Shown in pieces: positions 7,367 to 15,498 of a stretch of 21,833 nt of DNA. This DNA is from CAG-582 sp964636965. Its GTDB lineage: Bacteria > Bacillota_I > Bacilli_A > RF39 > UBA660. The DNA is taken from assembly GCA_964636965.1 (NCBI GenBank), contig CAZWST010000027.1, positions 1-21,833 of the forward strand, written 5' to 3'. Below the pieces are notes generated by a model that saw only the letters and a list, made by a program, of their open reading frames with translations, did no database searches and was not told the DNA's origin. Both the position numbers and the translations under genes were made by a program. How positions within the stretch are numbered: the stretch's first letter is position 1; the number at the start of each line of letters is the position of its first letter.

Positions 7367-7393
7367 TATACACAAGAAAGGTTTGCGATTTAC

Positions 7394-8509
7394 ATGGAAA
7401 TAATTGGTGTTATTGTAGAATATAATCCTTTTCATAATGGTCACTTATATCAATTAAAACGAATTAAAGAATTATATAAAGACTCAATAATTGTTTTAAT
7501 TCTTAATGGTTATTTTTTAGAAAGAGGACTTGTTTCTTTAGAAACAAAAGAGGAAAAAACTAGACTTGCTTTAAAATATGGTGCTGATATAGTAGTAGAA
7601 AATCCTTTCATATTTGGCAGTAACTCTGCTGATATATTTTCAAAAAGTGCTCTAGAACTTTTAAATGAATTAAAAATAACTAAACTAGTATTTGGAAGTG
7701 AATCTAATAATAAAGATTTACTTTATGAAGCTGCTAAAAGACAACTTGATGAGCATTTTGATACTTTAGTAAAACAATATATGGATAAAGGTGTTAATTA
7801 CCCCACTGCACTCAATAAAGCAGCTGGCATAAATATAAGTGAACCAAATGACTTACTTGGAGTATCTTACATTAAAGCTATACTAAAAAATAATTATAAC
7901 ATTGATGCAGAAACGATTAAAAGGACTAATGATTTTCATGATACTAAAAGCTGTGATAATGTAATATCAGCTTCTAACATTCGTGAAAAAATTAATAATA
8001 ATATTGATATAAGTAAATACATACCTGAGGGAAATATCGTTAGTATCGACTATGATTTAATGTTTAAAATTCTAAAGTATAAGATATCTACAAGTGATGA
8101 TTTAGATACATATCTTTCCGTTGATGAAGGTCTAGATAACAGACTTAAAAAAGTAATAAATGATGTTAATAGCATAGATGAATTTATAAGTAAAATAAAA
8201 ACAAAGAGATATACATACAATAGATTAATGCGTATGCTAATACATATTTTAGTAGGTGTTAAAAAGAAAGATAAAGAAGCAATCTTACAAAATGAATATA
8301 TAAGAATATTGGGTTTAAGTAGTGATGGTCAAAAGTATATTAGTAAAATTAAACATGATATTAACTTACCTATTGTATCTAAATTCACAAGTGTTAATTC
8401 AGTTATTAAAGATTATGAAATCAAAGCTGCTATGTGTTATCAATTATTAACAAATGAAGAAGTCTTAAAGTTTGAATATCAAAATAAACCAATAAGAAAA
8501 GATAAATAA
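7394..8509 (+). CDS. tmcAL: tRNA(Met) cytidine acetate ligase
   Basis: 371 aa, closely following the TmcAL (YlbM) pattern. The enzyme uses ATP and acetate to make acetyl-adenylate and forms N4-acetylcytidine at the wobble base of elongator tRNA-Met. The nucleotidyltransferase motif EYNPFHNGH (residues 9-17, His14 and His17) is intact, as are FLERG, ADIVVE, FGSE, and the late SASNIRE motif around residue 195. Length is slightly below the roughly 400 aa usual for the family. The ATG is set by the conserved N-terminus; the ribosome binding site AAAGG is a somewhat long 12 bases away. Confidence 0.93.
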   Translation: MEIIGVIVEYNPFHNGHLYQLKRIKELYKDSIIVLILNGYFLERGLVSLETKEEKTRLALKYGADIVVENPFIFGSNSADIFSKSALELLNELKITKLVFGSESNNKDLLYEAAKRQLDEHFDTLVKQYMDKGVNYPTALNKAAGINISEPNDLLGVSYIKAILKNNYNIDAETIKRTNDFHDTKSCDNVISASNIREKINNNIDISKYIPEGNIVSIDYDLMFKILKYKISTSDDLDTYLSVDEGLDNRLKKVINDVNSIDEFISKIKTKRYTYNRLMRMLIHILVGVKKKDKEAILQNEYIRILGLSSDGQKYISKIKHDINLPIVSKFTSVNSVIKDYEIKAAMCYQLLTNEEVLKFEYQNKPIRKDK

Positions 8510-8528
8510 TTTTACTTATTTATCTTTT
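8497..8528. terminator. Bidirectional terminator holding both convergent stop codons
   Basis: A 13-bp perfect stem, 8497-8509 with 8516-8528, and a 6-base loop. The TAA of tmcAL (8507-8509) and the TAA of the SGNH gene (8516-8518) are both inside the stem, paired with each other. Runs of A and T on the two sides serve each direction. Confidence 0.88.
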
Positions 8529-9517
8529 TTTGCTTCTTCATATTTTTTAAGTAATTTATCATATTCCGAATCATTCTTATAATCAGTTAATTCATAATGT
8601 TCTTTTAAATATTTACTAAAAAATATACTATTCTTAATTGCGCCATCTAAGTTAAGATGAAGACCACCATCATAAGTGTCAACACTATAATCTATTCCAA
8701 TATCATCAACATACCCAAGAATATTTAAATAATCTACATTATTAGTTTCAGCATATTCTTTGATGAATGAATTATATTCATCATACCAATATGGATATTG
8801 ACTTGGAGCTTTTATTAAAAGAAGTTTAATATTGTTCTCTTTACATAACTTAACTATTTTATCTAAGTATTCAATATTTTTCTTACTAAAATCATAGTTA
8901 GGTAGTTTCCTTTTTATTGGTAAATTTTCTAAAGGTTTTATATTTTTATTGATAATGAATCCATTATAACTAACTGTATCATTACTAAGAAAGTAATTAA
9001 TATCTTCTTTATTTAAAGAAATTATACGATCATGATATCTTAAAATTGGTAATACATAAGAGATAAATGATTCTTCATCACTCATACTAGCATTAATTAT
9101 ATCAACTTTCTCCTTACTCCACTTCATCTTATCAATTGCTAGGCGATTGTAGGCTTCATTAATCTTGCTTTCATCATTTCTTAATGCTCCAACGCTAAAT
9201 ACTACAATTTTTGGTGTTTCATATTTTAAAGTCTCTTTTAAGATATAGTAAGATTGCCATAGCATTTGTTGACTAGAACCTCTTACGTATGATTTTATAC
9301 CAGCATTTTTATACATTTCAAGTGGAGAAAAGTTTGCATAAACTTCACAGTCACCTAAAATAATTACTTCATGATCAAAAGTAGATTCATAATAATCACT
9401 TATTAAAGATCCTTCAATTAAATCGATTTTATACTTTGGAGTAACTAGAATATTAAAAAATATAAATAAAATTATGAATACTACTATTATTAAAATAGAC
9501 GAAATAATCTTTTTCAT
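8516..9517 (-). CDS. SGNH-like protein, partner of MBOAT acyltransferase (DltD/AlgJ-like role)
   Basis: 333 aa; a signal-anchor helix at residues 3-24 and then an extracytoplasmic SGNH-type domain. The block I region reads ILGDCEVYANFSP, so the residue that is usually the catalytic Ser is Cys. The C-terminal block DGGLHLNLDG supplies the Asp-x-x-His expected at the end of the fold. I place the start at the ATG at 9517, with AGGAGG 6 bases upstream, rather than at an in-frame ATG 36 bases further up that would overlap the MBOAT gene. It follows the MBOAT gene by 10 bases. Paired MBOAT and SGNH proteins (DltB/DltD, AlgI/AlgJ, PatA/PatB) transfer acyl groups to surface polymers; the same job is inferred here. 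Confidence 0.75.
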   Translation of the reverse strand: MKKIISSILIIVVFIILFIFFNILVTPKYKIDLIEGSLISDYYESTFDHEVIILGDCEVYANFSPLEMYKNAGIKSYVRGSSQQMLWQSYYILKETLKYETPKIVVFSVGALRNDESKINEAYNRLAIDKMKWSKEKVDIINASMSDEESFISYVLPILRYHDRIISLNKEDINYFLSNDTVSYNGFIINKNIKPLENLPIKRKLPNYDFSKKNIEYLDKIVKLCKENNIKLLLIKAPSQYPYWYDEYNSFIKEYAETNNVDYLNILGYVDDIGIDYSVDTYDGGLHLNLDGAIKNSIFFSKYLKEHYELTDYKNDSEYDKLLKKYEEAKKDK

Positions 9518-9527
9518 ATCTACCCTC

Positions 9528-10973
9528 CTAGAACTTTCCATAAATAAAGGCATCAGCTACAAAGTTTAAACCATACATACCAAATAGTAAAGTAACAAGT
9601 ATAAGTACACAGATCACGATTAATCTTAATTCTAGCTTGCCTTCTAATGTCTCTTTGATTTTATCCCATAGGGAATCAACTAGAATAAGTATGATAAGTG
9701 ATACAGCTGTAACAATCATATTACTTACACTTAAGATAGTAACATTCATAGTTCCTTTAAAGATAAATAGATTTTTTAAAATATCTAGTCCTTCGCTTAT
9801 CGTATTTGCTCTAAAGAATACCATGGATAATGAGAATAATATAAATGTTTTCAAAATTGCTAAGCATTTGCCCACTTTACTTCTTTTTTTATTAACACTG
9901 CCAAATATGTCTTCAAAAAATATAAAGATAAATTGTAGTAGACCTGATGCAAGTATATACTTATACTCTCCTCCGTGCCATATACCAATAAGTGTCCATA
10001 AGATAAACATACTAATAAATACTGGTATTTTTTTACCCTTCTTGCCAAATTTATCCTTACATACCTTAGTTAGTTTTTGCATAGCATTAGATTTTAATAA
10101 GGGATAGAATATATAATTTCTTAAAAAATCTCCTAAAGTAATATGCCAAACTCGCCAAAATTCTGTAATAGTAGTTGAGGCAAAAGGATTTTTAAAGTTT
10201 TCAGGCAATGTTATACCAAACATTTTAGCAACACCAATAACTATATCTATTGACCCTGAAAAATTTGTATATAATTCAAAAGTATAAGAAATTATTGCTA
10301 AGAGAATTATAAGCGGATTATAATTGCTTACATTTCCATATACTTCAGTAACAAATATATTTAATCTTGTGGAAATAACTAACACTTTAAATAGTCCAAA
10401 AAGAACTCTAATAAATCCATTTATGATATTATCCATATTAAACTTATTTCTTTCATCCAATGTACTTTTTAAATCTTCATATTTTATGAATGGTCCACTT
10501 GTTATAGTTGGAAAGAATATCATAAATGTTCCAAGTTTAATCGGGTTATTCTCTTTAGTTTCTCCATAATATGAGCTAACTAGAAAAGCAATCATCATTA
10601 ATGAATAATAAGATAACCCCATTGGTGCATTAGTTGTAATTAAATCTATATTAGTTTTAAATAATATGTTTATAGTTGTAATAAATAGATTTGTATATTT
10701 TAAATATGTTAATTCTCCTAGTATTATTAGTATGGAAATAATAAGAACCAATTTTTTATGTTTAGTATTCTTATTTAAAATAAATGAACCAACAAATGAT
10801 GTTAAGTAAATTATTAAGATATATATTAATTTTAAAAGACTAAAATCTTTATACGTTAAAAAGAATACACTTGATATAAACAAAGATATATAACTATACT
10901 TTTTAGGTAAGATATAATAAATTATTAAAGAAGCAATTACAAAAAGAAAAAAGTTTAAATTAGTTAAACCCAT
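9528..10973 (-). CDS. MBOAT-family O-acyltransferase (DltB/AlgI-like)
   Basis: Polytopic membrane protein, 481 aa. Two regions define the MBOAT family: FWRVWHITLGDFLR at residues 272-285 and the invariant His in GIWHGG (His333). MBOAT proteins of this size (DltB, AlgI, PatA) carry an acyl group from a cytoplasmic carrier across the membrane to a sugar or polyol acceptor. The presence of an acyl carrier protein gene two genes upstream and an SGNH gene directly downstream makes it the transmembrane step of one pathway. GAGG lies 7-8 bases before the ATG, and the VOC stop codon is 1 base upstream of the start. Confidence 0.9.
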   Translation of the reverse strand: MGLTNLNFFLFVIASLIIYYILPKKYSYISLFISSVFFLTYKDFSLLKLIYILIIYLTSFVGSFILNKNTKHKKLVLIISILIILGELTYLKYTNLFITTINILFKTNIDLITTNAPMGLSYYSLMMIAFLVSSYYGETKENNPIKLGTFMIFFPTITSGPFIKYEDLKSTLDERNKFNMDNIINGFIRVLFGLFKVLVISTRLNIFVTEVYGNVSNYNPLIILLAIISYTFELYTNFSGSIDIVIGVAKMFGITLPENFKNPFASTTITEFWRVWHITLGDFLRNYIFYPLLKSNAMQKLTKVCKDKFGKKGKKIPVFISMFILWTLIGIWHGGEYKYILASGLLQFIFIFFEDIFGSVNKKRSKVGKCLAILKTFILFSLSMVFFRANTISEGLDILKNLFIFKGTMNVTILSVSNMIVTAVSLIILILVDSLWDKIKETLEGKLELRLIVICVLILVTLLFGMYGLNFVADAFIYGKF

Positions 10974-10974
10974 A

Positions 10975-11352
10975 TTATTCCTCTACCAATTCAATAAGAC
11001 CTAAATCAGTCATTAGAAAAGCAACACGCTTATCATTAAATAAAATTGCTGGTAATTCATCTCTTACAAGAAATGACCCTTCTTTAATTAATTCTTCTTT
11101 AGTTTTATGTATATCTTTTACTGAATAACAAGTGTGATATAAATATTGATGTTTTTTAACAAGATTTTCTACTACTTTTCCTTCTATTAACTCTAAATTT
11201 AATCCATCACTTAAAGTTAACATACAAAGTTTAGCATCCTGTAATTCGTCATAAATTATTTCACTTTTTTCTTTTATTTCCATAAATTTACTTATTTTAT
11301 CAATTAATTCATCTATATTAGATGTTGCTATACCTATATGATGAAACTTCAT
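10975..11352 (-). CDS. VOC (glyoxalase/methylmalonyl-CoA epimerase-like) protein
   Basis: 125 aa, two beta-alpha-beta modules of the vicinal oxygen chelate fold. Likely metal ligands are His4 or His5 (FHHIGIA), Glu in LELIEG at about residue 56, His in YHTCYSV at about residue 74, and Glu in LIELVE near the end. The layout resembles methylmalonyl-CoA epimerase, which inverts the alpha carbon of a thioester. Placed between an acyl carrier protein and an MBOAT gene, it could act on an acyl group bound to that carrier, but this is inference. AGGTGG lies 6 bases before the ATG. Confidence 0.75.
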   Translation of the reverse strand: MKFHHIGIATSNIDELIDKISKFMEIKEKSEIIYDELQDAKLCMLTLSDGLNLELIEGKVVENLVKKHQYLYHTCYSVKDIHKTKEELIKEGSFLVRDELPAILFNDKRVAFLMTDLGLIELVEE

Positions 11353-11360
11353 AATGCCAC

Positions 11361-11600
11361 CTACATTCTAGAAATAATTATGTCTACCATGTCTCCAACA
11401 TTTTTCATATTTCCAACTTCGTTCATATTAAATTTCATGTTAAATTCTTGTTCAACTGCAACAAGTAAATTAATATGTTCTAAAGAATCCCAGTCTTCAA
11501 TATCATCTGCTGTAGTTTCACGAGTTATATTTATTTCTTCATCGTCAAATACGCTTCTAAAAACATTGGTTAATCTTTCTAATACTTCAACATCCGTCAT
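11361..11600 (-). CDS. Acyl carrier protein of the surface-acylation locus
   Basis: 79 aa with the phosphopantetheine attachment motif DSLEHINL (Ser39). It is a specialised acidic carrier similar in size to DltC or polyketide-type ACPs rather than the fatty acid AcpP, whose motif is usually DSLDxVEL. I chose the ATG at 11600: an upstream in-frame ATG at 11615 lies inside the ribosome binding region. The first 14 bases overlap the end of the fkbH gene, so expression is translationally coupled. The activating holo-ACP synthase gene is divergent, just beyond fkbH. Expected cargo is a three-carbon glyceryl-type unit loaded by the FkbH protein. Confidence 0.85.
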   Translation of the reverse strand: MTDVEVLERLTNVFRSVFDDEEINITRETTADDIEDWDSLEHINLLVAVEQEFNMKFNMNEVGNMKNVGDMVDIIISRM

Positions 11601-13374
11601 TATTTTCCACCTCAATTACTTTATTTCGAGTTATATAATCATCTACTTTTAACTCATACTTTCTATTATTTTCTTTATCTTTATTGATAAGTTTAAATCC
11701 TTCTTCTTCATAGAAGTTTTCCACCATCTTATTTTTTGCCGTTGGATAAAAATATCCATTAATAGTTTTTATACCCTTAGTTTTTGCAACACTAACTAGG
11801 GAATCCATCATAGCAACTTCCATATCGCGTTTTAATACACGACATGACATTATCCATAAATCTATATCAAGAATACTTCCATTTATCTTTCCAATTACAA
11901 CAGATACCACACCATTATCTCCAAAGAGATCTGAGAGTTTTCCATATAAAGTTATATACGATTCATCATTAGCAATAGCTTCAATATCAGCAAGGGTATA
12001 TCTCTTAGTTGTTAGATTAAATTGATTACTCTTATTGGTAAGTTGTGATATTCTTTCATAATATATTGGAATAAATGATTTTATTTCTGCTTTCATTTTT
12101 AAAGAATGAAGATAATCTTCGTAGTTTGTAAATGTACTAGCCAGTTCTTCTCTCTTTAAATTCTCTTTATATAGTTCATTTTTCTTTAAATCTTCTTTTG
12201 ATAGAACTGTTACTTCAAAGTATCCATTTCGATCAAGTATCCTGATATAGTCTTCTGGATTTTTTATATCGGGTGCACTGATCCCTTTAATATAGTCTTT
12301 TACTATTTTCCTTTCAGCAGGATTATCATCAACAAACAAAAAACTATCGGCACCAATATTAAGTTCCTTTGAAATATTTTCAATATTAATATTCTTGGGA
12401 TCCCAGTTGGCTTTTATTTTAATAAAATCATCCTGCTTTAAATAACATCCTTCATGATTAAGTCCTTCAAGTGCCACATCTTCATTATTCTTTGATACAA
12501 CATTAAGTAAGATTCCTAGGCTTTTAAGATCACTTAAATACTTTTGGAAATAATAAAACACTTGGCCAGCTGGAACTTCTACACCAACTTTTATACCATC
12601 TACCCCATCATCTCCAATTACTCCACCCCATAAGGTATTGTCTAAATCAAGAGCAATAGCTTTTTTATTTTTTCCATAAAGGGATTTAATTATTTTGGCA
12701 AGGTTAAAAGCTAAATATGGTATTGCTGGTACTGCAAGAGCATATTTATACATATACCAATAAAAATCATTTAACCACATATCAAGTCCATAACATGCTG
12801 AAACATAGTTAATATCATTAATATAGAAGCGATCATTTTCTCTAGCATATGAATTAAAATAATCATTAAGTCTATTAACATAGTTAACACGACCATGAAT
12901 ATCACTTGTATCTTTATTTCCCATAATCCTAACTGCTGGGAGTTCAAAATTATTTTGAATTATAATAGATTCATATTTATTTTGTAAAGATGCCCAAACA
13001 CTTTTAAATCTAGACGTTAATTGATTAAATTTGGCATCTATTTCAGCAGATGAATCAGTTACCTTTGGAAAATCAATGATGTTTCTTACTGTTGTATGAA
13101 TATAAATAATATCTGGTTTAAAAGAATCAAGTACAGAATTACCAAATAAAGCATCTTCATAAAACATGTTATATTCTGACTCATAAAAGTTTGGTTTAAT
13201 TCCATAGTTTAGTAAAAATATTTCTAACATATTTTTTACTTCACTAGTAGTTGATCCACCCAATATAGCGATATTCTTTTCAATTAAATTTTCTTTATTA
13301 AGTAATTCTTGTTTAATTTTCTTTTTATTTTTTATTATATATTCTATATCAAAAGGATATTCTAATGCATCCAT
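11587..13374 (-). CDS. FkbH-like HAD-IIIC protein: SGNH-like, HAD and acetyltransferase-like domains
   Basis: 595 aa in three parts. Residues 1-230 form an SGNH-like region (ILGGSTTSEV near residue 40). Residues 235-380 are the FkbH-type HAD domain: LDLDNTLWGGVIGDDG carries the nucleophile pair Asp243/Asp245, followed by SKNNED and FVDDNPAER. The rest is GNAT-like (region around SCRVLKRDMEVAMMDSL). FkbH homologues dephosphorylate 1,3-bisphosphoglycerate and load the glyceryl unit onto an acyl carrier protein, which here is encoded next. I take the ATG at 13374: AGGTGAA lies 4 bases upstream, and an in-frame GTG at 13383 is inside that site. It is the first gene of a five-gene operon and the only one in the window ending in TGA. 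Confidence 0.85.
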   Translation of the reverse strand: MDALEYPFDIEYIIKNKKKIKQELLNKENLIEKNIAILGGSTTSEVKNMLEIFLLNYGIKPNFYESEYNMFYEDALFGNSVLDSFKPDIIYIHTTVRNIIDFPKVTDSSAEIDAKFNQLTSRFKSVWASLQNKYESIIIQNNFELPAVRIMGNKDTSDIHGRVNYVNRLNDYFNSYARENDRFYINDINYVSACYGLDMWLNDFYWYMYKYALAVPAIPYLAFNLAKIIKSLYGKNKKAIALDLDNTLWGGVIGDDGVDGIKVGVEVPAGQVFYYFQKYLSDLKSLGILLNVVSKNNEDVALEGLNHEGCYLKQDDFIKIKANWDPKNINIENISKELNIGADSFLFVDDNPAERKIVKDYIKGISAPDIKNPEDYIRILDRNGYFEVTVLSKEDLKKNELYKENLKREELASTFTNYEDYLHSLKMKAEIKSFIPIYYERISQLTNKSNQFNLTTKRYTLADIEAIANDESYITLYGKLSDLFGDNGVVSVVIGKINGSILDIDLWIMSCRVLKRDMEVAMMDSLVSVAKTKGIKTINGYFYPTAKNKMVENFYEEEGFKLINKDKENNRKYELKVDDYITRNKVIEVENNDGC

Positions 13375-13378
13375 ATGC

Positions 13379-13414
13379 TTCACCTATATAAATTATATAA
13401 CAAATTATCTTTCA
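13379..13414 (-). promoter_or_regulatory. Promoter and ultra-short leader of the fkbH-ACP-VOC-MBOAT-SGNH operon
   Basis: Minus strand: TATAAT (13392-13397), with TTGAAT 17 bp further upstream near 13415-13420, then 6 bases, AGGTGAA (13379-13385), 4 bases and ATG. A start 7 bases after the -10 begins at the AGG. The 58 bases between this and the divergent acpS -10 are shared. Confidence 0.55.
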
Positions 13415-13432
13415 ATTCAATTTTAAATCATA

Positions 13433-13450
13433 TATAATTATCTTGGTGAT
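13433..13450 (+). promoter_or_regulatory. TATAAT plus GGTGAT ultra-short leader module (acpS)
   Basis: TATAAT (13433-13438), 6 bases, GGTGAT (13445-13450), 4 bases, ATG at 13455. A weak TTTCAA lies 17 bp before the -10. The leader is predicted to be about 10 nt. Confidence 0.55.
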
Positions 13451-13454
13451 GCGT

Positions 13455-13763
13455 ATGAATATTGGATGCGATATTGTAAAAAATGATAGACTAAAAAATA
13501 AAAGTGATGAATTTATTGATAAAATACTAACAAGTAAAGAAAAAGAATTATATAATCACGAGGGATTACTTTTTTTAACAGGAAGATTTGCAGCTAAAGA
13601 AGCTATTATGAAGTGTCTTGATAATACCAAGAATATTGCTTTTTCTGATATTGAAATACTTAAAGGAACAAATGGAGAACCCGTTTGTAATATTAAAGAT
13701 ATAAGGATTTCAATATCTCATGAAAAAGAATATACGATTGCTTATGCGATAAAAATAATATAA
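13455..13763 (+). CDS. acpS: Holo-[acyl-carrier-protein] synthase
   Basis: AcpS transfers 4'-phosphopantetheine from CoA to the carrier Ser. The 102-aa product has the two signatures of the family: IGCDIV near the N-terminus (Mg-binding Asp) and RFAAKEAIMK (the Glu and Lys of F-A-A-K-E-A), and ends SISHEKEYTIAYAI as expected. It is shorter than the usual 118-125 aa. I set the start at the ATG at 13455, matching the family N-terminus and the GGTGAT 4 bases upstream; TTG, GTG and ATG codons at 13443-13451 lie inside that site. It is divergent from the acyl carrier operon, and may also serve the fatty acid ACP. Confidence 0.9.
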   Translation: MNIGCDIVKNDRLKNKSDEFIDKILTSKEKELYNHEGLLFLTGRFAAKEAIMKCLDNTKNIAFSDIEILKGTNGEPVCNIKDIRISISHEKEYTIAYAIKII

Positions 13764-13769
13764 GTAAAG

Positions 13770-13880
13770 TCCCTTTTTGCTGATGCTTGGCACTTGCTTT
13801 GTTAGCGTTAGCATTTTTATTCAACAGAATAAAGATGCTTTTTTATTGTTAGGTTTTGAATGCTTCACTATTGAAAGGGA
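13770..13880 (+). ncRNA. Diverged, toxin-less relative of the antisense RNA (orphan antitoxin-like element)
   Basis: The loop motif TGATGCTT and the hairpin AGCATTTTTATTC/GAATAAAGATGCT (13 bp, loop AACA, 13809-13838, then TTTTTTATT) match the 5' domain and terminator of the two antisense RNAs at 16379 and 20561. An outer TCCCTTT (13770-13776) / AAAGGGA (13874-13880) pair encloses it, different in sequence from the outer stem of the other copies. The opposite strand has no hydrophobic peptide. It may be a solitary regulatory RNA, a decayed copy, or only the terminator of acpS; I found no strong promoter. Confidence 0.4.
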
Positions 13881-13905
13881 ATGAATAAATAATATTGCAA
13901 CTAAA

Positions 13906-13925
13906 AAAACTCATTAATGAGTTTT
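13906..13925. terminator. Bidirectional terminator between acpS and the transglutaminase gene
   Basis: Perfect palindrome AAAACTCATT/AATGAGTTTT, effectively a 7-bp stem with a 6-base loop and T-tracts on both strands. It touches the TAA of the minus-strand transglutaminase gene (13924-13926). Confidence 0.75.
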
Positions 13926-15492
13926 ATTCAGCTTTTGGATAGGCATTTCTATCCCAGTTACGTCTATGTAAGCCAACACTATTATATTTTTCTTCATCTG
14001 TAACTGGACCAGTTAAGTGCTTTCCAGGTGTTGAGTCATAATGTCTCCATACACCATTTTCATATACTAGATTCCACCAATGTGTTCCGTCAATTGTCTT
14101 TATTATCATATTTTTATAGCCAGCATAATCAAGTGCACTTTTTAAAAGCATTGCATGTCCTCTACAGCTCCCTGATCTTGATGATAAAATAGTATAATAA
14201 GCATCAACATCTTCGCCTTCTGTATGTTTATATCCAGTATGAGTTTTAATATACTTAGTCATATCTAAAACTGATTTACCAGATAAATATTTATCATAAT
14301 AACTGCGTGCCATTATTTCTAAGTCAGCCATATCATAAGAGATAACTACTTTTCTTTTTTTTGTTGTTACATTGTTAGATGTATCACTTGATGAATAAAT
14401 TGCATAGTAAGTTCCAGCGTTACCATTTTTTATTCCACTTGTATCTATTGTAAACTCTCTTACTCCGTCTTTAGCGTCTTTTGCTTTTACTCCTGCATAA
14501 TAATCAATTTCTTGATTCTTTTTAGCATAAATTGTATTTAGACCAGTAAAAACAGGACCGATATTATCATTTTTTACATTAAGTGTTGCTACAGCAACAG
14601 ACTCATTATCTAGATTATCTGTAGCTATTATTTTAAGTTCATAAGTACCAAGTTTTGTATAATCCAAATTTCCTTCATAATTTACTTCTTTTACTCCAGA
14701 CGGATCAGTAATACTTTTTACAAAGTTTTCATTAACCTTCGGAGTGTCTCCTAGATAAAAATCAATATTGTTTACAATAATATTTGGTCCTTTTGAATCT
14801 TTTACAACTACTTTAGTTTGATATTCTTTACCTTCATAAATTAGATTAAGAGTATAATCTCCTTCTTTATAAATATCAACTGTTGATAATACACTTTCAT
14901 TTATTGATGATGCACCAATTGAATCAGTTATTAATATTTCTTCGTTAGTTAGTTGTTCACCCAACTCATGATTAATTGCATCTTCAAATACTCCAATATG
15001 TAAAACACGAGTACTTATAGTTTTATTACCAAATTCATCAGTTACTGCAATATCTACTAAATAATCTCCAATAGTAAGTGATGATAAATCTTTTTCACAA
15101 GTAATTGAATAAGCTGATTTATCACTTACTAAAGTTACAAAATCATTTGGGTCAAACTTATAATCAAGTCCTTTTTTTAAATTAACATAAGCAACATTTG
15201 GAGGTGTTGTGTCTTCTATTTTTAGTTTTACTGTTTCATGTTTATTATTAGATGAAAATTCAATATCATACTCACCAACAACGCCTAAATCAATAGAATT
15301 TATTTCCGTAATACATTTACTATTTTTTAAATATCGAGGAGATACAAGAAAGTCTTCAATTTTTACACTTTCCGTTCCAAGTTCAATAGTTAAATCTTTA
15401 AACTTATCACGTAGGTTAAAATTGATTAATAAAGCATCAATTAATACTACTAGAACAAAAAGTATAAATCTTATAATTATACTTCTTTTCAT
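13924..15492 (-). CDS. Membrane-anchored protein with Ig-like repeats and a transglutaminase-like domain
   Basis: 522 aa. A signal anchor (residues 5-24) is followed by several bacterial Ig-like modules of the DTTPPNV.../KGPNIIV.../DNIGPVF... type, each about 75-80 residues, and a C-terminal transglutaminase-like papain-fold domain. The catalytic triad is visible: Cys443 in SGSCRG, His471 in THWWNLV and Asp486 in HYDSTP. Proteins with this layout sit outside the cell and cleave or cross-link peptides; the substrate is unknown. GGAG is 6 bases before the ATG, and the gene follows a lipoprotein gene by 6 bases in the same operon. Confidence 0.85.
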   Translation of the reverse strand: MKRSIIIRFILFVLVVLIDALLINFNLRDKFKDLTIELGTESVKIEDFLVSPRYLKNSKCITEINSIDLGVVGEYDIEFSSNNKHETVKLKIEDTTPPNVAYVNLKKGLDYKFDPNDFVTLVSDKSAYSITCEKDLSSLTIGDYLVDIAVTDEFGNKTISTRVLHIGVFEDAINHELGEQLTNEEILITDSIGASSINESVLSTVDIYKEGDYTLNLIYEGKEYQTKVVVKDSKGPNIIVNNIDFYLGDTPKVNENFVKSITDPSGVKEVNYEGNLDYTKLGTYELKIIATDNLDNESVAVATLNVKNDNIGPVFTGLNTIYAKKNQEIDYYAGVKAKDAKDGVREFTIDTSGIKNGNAGTYYAIYSSSDTSNNVTTKKRKVVISYDMADLEIMARSYYDKYLSGKSVLDMTKYIKTHTGYKHTEGEDVDAYYTILSSRSGSCRGHAMLLKSALDYAGYKNMIIKTIDGTHWWNLVYENGVWRHYDSTPGKHLTGPVTDEEKYNSVGLHRRNWDRNAYPKAE

Positions 15493-15498
15493 AAGCTC

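Noticed and set aside
9637..10107. Plus-strand frame of 156 codons inside the MBOAT gene, and a 62-codon minus-strand frame at 9860-10048
   Set aside because: Both are shadows of a well-supported membrane protein; no ribosome binding site or domain.
11587..11589. Mycoplasma-type code (TGA = Trp)
   Set aside because: The fkbH-like gene ends in TGA at the right length, Trp residues are encoded by TGG, and spoIIGA-sigE argue against a Mollicute.
11338..11652. Plus-strand frame of 104 codons over the acyl carrier gene
   Set aside because: Antisense to the ACP and neighbours, Ser/Thr/Ile-rich with no family features.
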